Positions 58,242-64,000 of a DNA stretch of 64,000 nucleotides are shown piece after piece. The notes beneath the pieces are model-generated. The model had not been told where the DNA came from, made no database searches, and saw only the letters and a program-made list of their open reading frames with translations. Source of the stretch: Azadirachta indica. Its lineage: Eukaryota > Streptophyta > Magnoliopsida > Sapindales > Meliaceae. The stretch is from the NCBI GenBank assembly GCA_022749755.1, contig CM040453.1, positions 7,214,102 to 7,278,101 on the forward strand, read 5' to 3'. Each line of letters begins with the position of its first letter. The first letter of the stretch is position 1. The translations under genes and the position numbers were made by a program.

Positions 58242-58469
58242 GGTGGAAGGAAAAAAAAATATTATAACTTGTAGATGGAACAAAATTTTGTTTGTTAGCT
58301 TGTGAACTGATTTAATATGAAGGAGGAATCTTCGTTGGAAAAACGTTTACTTGAAGGCATCGGCAGTTTCAAATCCATGTGGGTTTCAATTGATTAAGGA
58401 TCTTGTCATCTTACTCTGTAATGAACTTTCTTTTCTTCTACATTCATCCAAACAACGTTTCCAATACTT

Positions 58470-58497
58470 TATTTATTTATTTATTTATTTATTTAGC
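58470..58497. repeat. TTTA tetranucleotide microsatellite
   Basis: Seven consecutive units of TTTA (read as TTTATTTATTTA), intergenic. Confidence 0.85.
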
Positions 58498-60324
58498 TTA
58501 ATTATTGAAATTTTCGAATATCAGTTGCATATAAAAAATGGATATAAAAAAAATTGCAATTGGATGTTTTTTAATGTCGTCTTCGGAATATTAACTGACT
58601 TAAAAGTATGCGTTCCAGACGGGAGAAGTTGCCACCTTGGAAATTTTTTATGCACCAACAAACTAATGACTTGTTTTGAAGCAAATTTTTCTATGAGAAA
58701 ATTAAATCTAGAAGTTGGCAATTTTCGTTCATCATTTTATTTAAAATGTCAATTACATATATAACACCCCCCCCCAAAAAAAAAAAGTATAGAATTCTCT
58801 AGAAATTTTGAATAGAATAAGTAGGTAACTCAAATGTTTGCCTAGCAAGATTTCAATTTTCCAATTTGGATTGCTATTGTTGAATTCAAAGAATAGATTA
58901 GAACAAGAATAAAATATATTTATTGATTTAATTAATGTAAAGTAAAGTTGATAAGTATTACACCCATAAAACAAAATAAAATAAAATAAGAAGTACTCCT
59001 ATTACAAGATTTTGACTATGATGGTATACATCTAGCCATTTATGCATTAATTAAGCTAAATTACCTAATATCCTTATCCAAAGTTTTATCTACCCAACAA
59101 TAACCAAATAATTCAAATATTGAACACCAAACCACTAATAAAATACCAATTTTAACTCATAAATGTCAAAATTTGTACCATGATTTACATAATTAAAAAC
59201 ACCCCCATTCTTACAACATACTATTATTTCAAAATGTTTTTCCCATTTCCACTAGTACAAGTAGTTAAACGATAATTGCTATGGTAATATCTAGAATTAT
59301 AATATCTTTTTTTTTTTTTTGGGACAAAATTTATAATTTCTAGAAAGACAAATAAATGATAACCATACAAAGTGGTCAACAAAGGGACATAGATATCAAT
59401 TGGTGGATATTGGTAAAGTCAAGCACCATGTGGATGGAGGAAGTTTCTTGCATGGAATTGAGGTGTCAATTTTTCTCAAGGACCAAATTACTCTTATGCT
59501 TGACTTGTCTCAATTTTAATTGTCGTTTGCTTTTTGCCCATATTCATATTCTTCCTTCAATGTTAAATCAATATATATTCTCTCTCTCTCTTTTTTTTTT
59601 TTTTTTTTTCTTTTCTAATACAAAAAGAATCTCTCCATATAGATAGACAAAGTAACTCACTTAACCTAAGGATTCTTCCCATTTCAATATTTCCGTTTCA
59701 GGAACGGCTTGGTGATAAGTGTTCACGCTATCAAATTTGAGGGAGTGGCCTTTTTATAAGGTTCTGTTCCCACCATTTGTATGGGTGTTCTTTCCACTAA
59801 TATTATGTGGTCTAATACCCTCTTAAATGATATTACAGCAAGGGTTAATTTTCAGGCTGAATTATAGAGTATTTATTTAAACTCTCAATAAATGTCCGAT
59901 TATAAAATCATGTGACTTCTTAATTTCATATACAAATATATATGTATAAATGAAGGTATAATTTATCTGTTTATATGATATTTGTCCTTAATCCTATTGA
60001 AAATTCAAATATCCTCTAACATTACACATAATTGTTACCTTATGATGATAAAAATTTAATATTATAAGAGAATATTGATCATTTTAATTAAGATTATGGA
60101 GATTTATTTGATATAAGTTAAAAAATTTATGTATTTATTTATAAAATATAACAACTCCGAGAATGTGGAGGTTATTATTGTAGTTTATTTGATGTCCATC
60201 ACCATAAAAAACTATATTATAAGAAGTACATGATGCAAAATGCAAAGAGATTCATGGGTGGATGCTAATTGATACTAACCTCAAAGTAGTATGTATATAT
60301 GTTTCCTTCACATCAAGACTATTA

Positions 60325-60325
<1 letters not shown>

Positions 60326-60360
<35 letters not shown>

Positions 60361-60373
60361 TATTATTATTATA
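60326..60373. repeat. TTA trinucleotide microsatellite, interrupted
   Basis: A run of TTA units interrupted twice by an extra T, intergenic. Confidence 0.85.
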
Positions 60374-61828
60374 TATTAAAATGTTTTTTCCGTTATTTTT
60401 TTTAATTATTTAATGTTTTACAAGTCCTCCAAAGCAACCCTAATCATACACCAAAAAATTGTCATACAACTTGAGAATAACAAAACAAGATTTGATGCTT
60501 ATTATCTTTTAGAAAAAAATGATTAGTGTTATTAAATTGTTATCAAATCAAAGAGTGTACTAATTATCAAAGAGACAGCTGGACGGACATGCCCAATAAT
60601 CAGTTAAAGTGGATTGGATTTGCATATGCATATGCTTGCTTTACATATAACTTGACAAAAGCATTTCCGAATTGGAATAAATCATATAAAATCATACTTT
60701 GATTGAACATTATTCTAACTAAATGATATATTCTATTTCTATAGTACATTAATTAACAATTATTCCTTGCTTAATTAGTTTATACTTATATGATACTCGG
60801 AATCTTCTTTGCTTCTTACTTCTGTTGATTTTGTTGTCTTAGTTGAATTTTAATCATAAAAGTAATTGAGTAAAAAAGATATTGTAAAATTATAATATCT
60901 GTCTAATCCGTCTCGTTAACCAACCACTGCTAAATATAATTTTAATCATTAAAAATATACAAATAATATAAAAATAAGTGTAAAGTTAATATAACTATAA
61001 CCCCTTAATTTTATATAATCTTTTACATTTATATACTTTCTTACATCTAACATACATAATTAGTATAAATTATAATTAAAAGTATATAAATTTGATAGTT
61101 ATAAATAAAGTAAAAATTGGTTTAAAGTTAAATAACTATTCATCATTCGTGTTATATATATACATATAAATCACAAGGAATACAATAAGTTGAAAGTTAA
61201 TAGATAAATATCTAGGAGCACTTATCACCTGATATACGTTTTATAAAAATAAAGAATATCCTTTATTCTGGAAGAATTTTGTATACATGATATATCATAT
61301 CGAAAGACAAATTTGAGTTTTAACTTCGAAAAATTCGGAATACTTCCTCCAGGATCAGTTTATCCTGACCTAATTATTATTATTATTATATATCATGCTA
61401 AAGTTGTTCCAGTTGGAAACGAAAATAATATTTTATTCAATATATATATATATATCAAGGTTGTTTATAATAATAATAATAATTATTATATTTTATCATT
61501 GTACCGCTTTGTTTTTGCATTGAAATTTCAAAATTGGTGTGCTCTACAAATTCAAATTTTCAAAAATATAAAAAAATAAAAGCAAATGCATTGCAACTTG
61601 ACATTTAAAAAAAAAAAAAAATTCGATGATTCACATGTTTTCTGTCTCACCCATCTCAGGCCACATATTTCTTTTTTCCTCATGTCTCATCTTTCAAACT
61701 AAGGGTTTATACCCCTCAAGAATTAGAAGTTTGAGGGTCAGGGTCAATTTTTTTTTTTTTATACTATTGATATATTAATTATATTAAGTAAGATTGTTGA
61801 TTAAGGAATAAGAATAATGTATTAAGAA

Positions 61829-62235
61829 TACGTTTGGTATAGTTTTTCAAATAAAATTTTTTTAAGTAGAGTTTTTACTTGTAAAACTTTTAATAAAAGT
61901 TTATTAATCGTTTGGTTGTCACAAATGAGTTTTGAGAAAAATTTGAGTAATTATTTTAATAGACAAATTTTTAATATTTTATTTTAAAGAAATAACGTAA
62001 AATTTTTAAAATAAAGTAAAGGTATTTTAAATAATTTTATCTTTTAAAAAAAGTTGAGAAAGTTCTACTGTTAAAAGCCCAAAATTTGGGCTTCTTTCAA
62101 TAGAAGAAAAATAACTTTTTTAATTTTCAAAAATTCTTTTTCATTGTTAAGCAAAAGACATTAAAAAATTTGAAAAAAACTTTTATCATTAAAACATCCC
62201 TTTAGACTAATGAAAAAACTCAAACCAAACAAGTA
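61829..62235 (+). mobile_element. MITE-like repeat, copy 2 (inverted relative to copy 1)
   Basis: It begins TACGTTTGGTATAGTTTTTC and ends CTCAAACCAAACAAGTA, so its termini form an imperfect inverted repeat (GTTTGGT core). Near the middle is an exact palindrome, AAGCCCAAAATTTGGGCTT. It aligns with the reverse complement of 56688-57096. Flanks (GTATTAAGAATA and GTACTAAGTAATA) are only imperfectly alike, so the target duplication is uncertain. It lies about 400 bases beyond the CHX stop codon. Confidence 0.55.
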
Positions 62236-62634
62236 CTAAGTAATATTTGTGTGACCATAAGTTTAATCCAAGTAAAATTTTGGTGGATACCAAATTAAAA
62301 AAAGAAGAACGCTATATTTCAAAAAAAATAATAATGACGCTATTAAAAAAAGGTAATTAAAGAAACAAGCTAATTTTTTTATATAAAATAAATGGTGTCT
62401 AGATTAGCAGAGACGATTTAATTTATAGAGGCCCAAAAAATTTCTCACATTGTATTGGGTCCATTGAGGGCTGGGGCCCAATAAATCATTTCTATTACGA
62501 GCACCATGTTTTTAAAGCTTCCCCTTTCTTCAAACTTTCGCTTCACAGGTTTAAATCTGCATTTCAAATTGCTTTGCTTTGCTAGAATTTTCATGAAAAA
62601 AAAGATAAATATATATATATATATATAATTTCTT

Positions 62635-64000
62635 TCAACTATTGGAATACTGACGATGTTGTTGAATGACAAGAATGGAACATTTGAGATCAAAATCAGC
62701 AGAAGCAAGAAGATCTCCGACGGCGCCGAGCTCCGGGCACTCCTCCCAGTCACTTAGTCCGGTCGTCATCTCCGAACGTCCTTGGCTTCCTTTCCCTACT
62801 ATCAATAATGAAAAATCCATTGTCTCTCCAATCTCTCTTAATGCTTCCACTGTTTGTTCTCCGCTGCTTACAAATTTCTCTATGAATCCTACTTTACCTG
62901 ATATCACGTACCTGAGACGGAAATCCTCGACGAAGGCACTGTCCTTTGCAATCTCAGCCTCATTTCTCGACAGAGAAACCAACACACCATCACTCGGCGA
63001 CGATTCAACCAGCGACCTACTCGACGATTCCGCCGGCAGAAACCTGATGACAGTTAAATTGATGTTGGAATTCGTTGCAATCCGTTTGCTGCAAGCCATC
63101 GCCTCTCGATCATCAGGCCCGCCGAAGAACAACGTAGCCACATGCTGAACTTCTTCGCAGCCAGCAGGCAGCTGAAATCCCGTCTGGTTTCTGTGCACCA
63201 GCAAGCCCACCGAGCACGGCGCATGCCGGAGAATCTTCTGGTTCGTCGTCCTGTACCCTTCTTTGCTGTTCTCCATAATCTTGTCAATCCGTTGGTGTTT
63301 GTGAAACGGCAGGAAAATTATGGAAACCCTTAAATCCTCAGCGCCGTTGCAGACATCTTCATAGATGTTCGCATACTTGTTAACAATTTTCATATGGTGG
63401 ATTCTGATGGCGGTTTGTGCAGTAAAGGAATCAATAAGTTCGTTGATCTCCATCACGTCGTTGCCTCCGTAATCTTCTTCGTCGCTGTACTGGCCATCTT
63501 CCAGCTGGTTGTACATGAGACTGGTTTTGCGGCGTTTTCTGGGGAGCTCTACTAAATGCATCAAGTAAGGGTTGATGGAGGAGCTGAGGGCGGCGGTTAG
63601 GATAAGCTGGCCGGAAGCGTGGCGGGGTTCGTATGCGCAAGAGAGAATTCTGAGTTCACTGTCGGGATCAATTGAGTCGACGGCAGTGTTCCGATGAGCG
63701 AAATAATCTTCTTTTTTTCTTAATATTAAAGCTACAATGGGACCTGAAATCAGCGTGTTAAGGACTATTACTATCAGAAGCAAGCGATGAACCCTTACAT
63801 TCCACCATGTCTGCAACAAAAGGTCTCAGAAATTAGAACAACTTAATTTCTATTATTAAAATACATACATATATATATATAAAAGAAAAAAAAATTAAAA
63901 ATCAAAGATAAAATAATTAAGAAGACTTAATTACTTGGGAGTCACGCTCTGAATCAACAAGTAAAAGTTCATAATTGCCTTTCAAATTGAGAACGAAGGC
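62635..64000 (-). CDS. CHX-type cation/proton antiporter, C-terminal part (5' end outside window)
   Basis: CHX proteins are membrane K+/H+ exchangers of the CPA2 family, with about 10-12 transmembrane segments and a long soluble C-terminus. Two exons are visible: 63935 to beyond 64000 (AFVLNLKGNYELLLVDSERDSQ) and 62635-63810 (391 codons plus stop), joined in frame at SQ-TWWN. The last membrane segment is LLLIVIVLNTLISGPIVALI; the regulatory domain follows with ELRILSCAYEPRHASG, NQKILRHAPCSVGLLVHR and DFSLLIVGKGSQGRSEMTTG, all CHX hallmarks. The exact paralogue cannot be fixed from this part. No defects are seen; the rest lies right of the window. Confidence 0.92.

Larger units (their letters stand above)
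57097..61828. other. AT-rich intergenic spacer
   Basis: No gene was recognised. It contains a T tract (58213-58241), a TTTA microsatellite (58470-58497), a second T tract near 59588-59609, TTA repeats (60326-60373) and TA/TAA runs near 61435-61485. Open frames at 58351-58764 and 59356-59646 show no recognisable family. Confidence 0.55.

Noticed and set aside
58351..58764. Plus-strand open frame of 137 codons
   Set aside because: It crosses a TTTA microsatellite, has no recognisable domain and no splice or promoter context; judged to be chance.
62666..63148. Plus-strand frame of 160 codons opposite the CHX gene
   Set aside because: It is the antisense shadow of the well-supported CHX C-terminal exon.

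Overview
This window is nuclear DNA of a flowering plant, most likely a woody eudicot. Every recognisable gene is a plant gene split by many GT-AG introns, and the spacers are very AT-rich with microsatellites. I cannot name the species. All conventional genes lie on the minus strand. Exon limits were derived by hand from reading frame, GT/AG sites and family knowledge.

Layout, left to right. (1) 44-6483: a mitochondrial pyruvate dehydrogenase E2 gene (LTA3 type, two lipoyl domains), whose catalytic 3' part runs off the left edge. (2) 9934-11374: a complete four-exon class 2 phytoglobin. (3) 12099-22558: a 10.5 kb Mutator-like element (MULE) with terminal inverted repeats and a perfect 9-bp target duplication. 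It carries a decayed DUF1985/Ulp1 protease gene on the plus strand and a decayed transposase on the minus strand. Its left end, with host flank, has been tandemly duplicated. (4) 22930-37483: three tandem bark-storage-protein-like genes (nucleoside phosphorylase fold); only the middle one is intact. Between the first and second copies lies a 5 kb intron-containing fragment of GCN1 (translation control), itself frameshifted. (5) 38150-43431: complete PDK1 (3-phosphoinositide-dependent kinase). (6) 46882-53641: complete GINT1-type GT64 glycosyltransferase. (7) 53642-62634: a 9 kb spacer with no gene seen, holding one copy and, near its right end, a second inverted copy of a roughly 0.4 kb MITE-like repeat. 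(8) 62635-64000: the 3' end of a CHX cation/proton antiporter, cut by the right edge.

The intact genes are housekeeping or signalling loci with no evident pathway link. The accessory parts are the MULE and the storage-protein/GCN1 cluster. The most unusual structure is the MULE: dense degenerate TCGAG-type motif arrays near both ends and between its two convergent genes, a perfect 24-bp palindrome with a near-identical second copy near the right end, and the tandemly duplicated left terminus.
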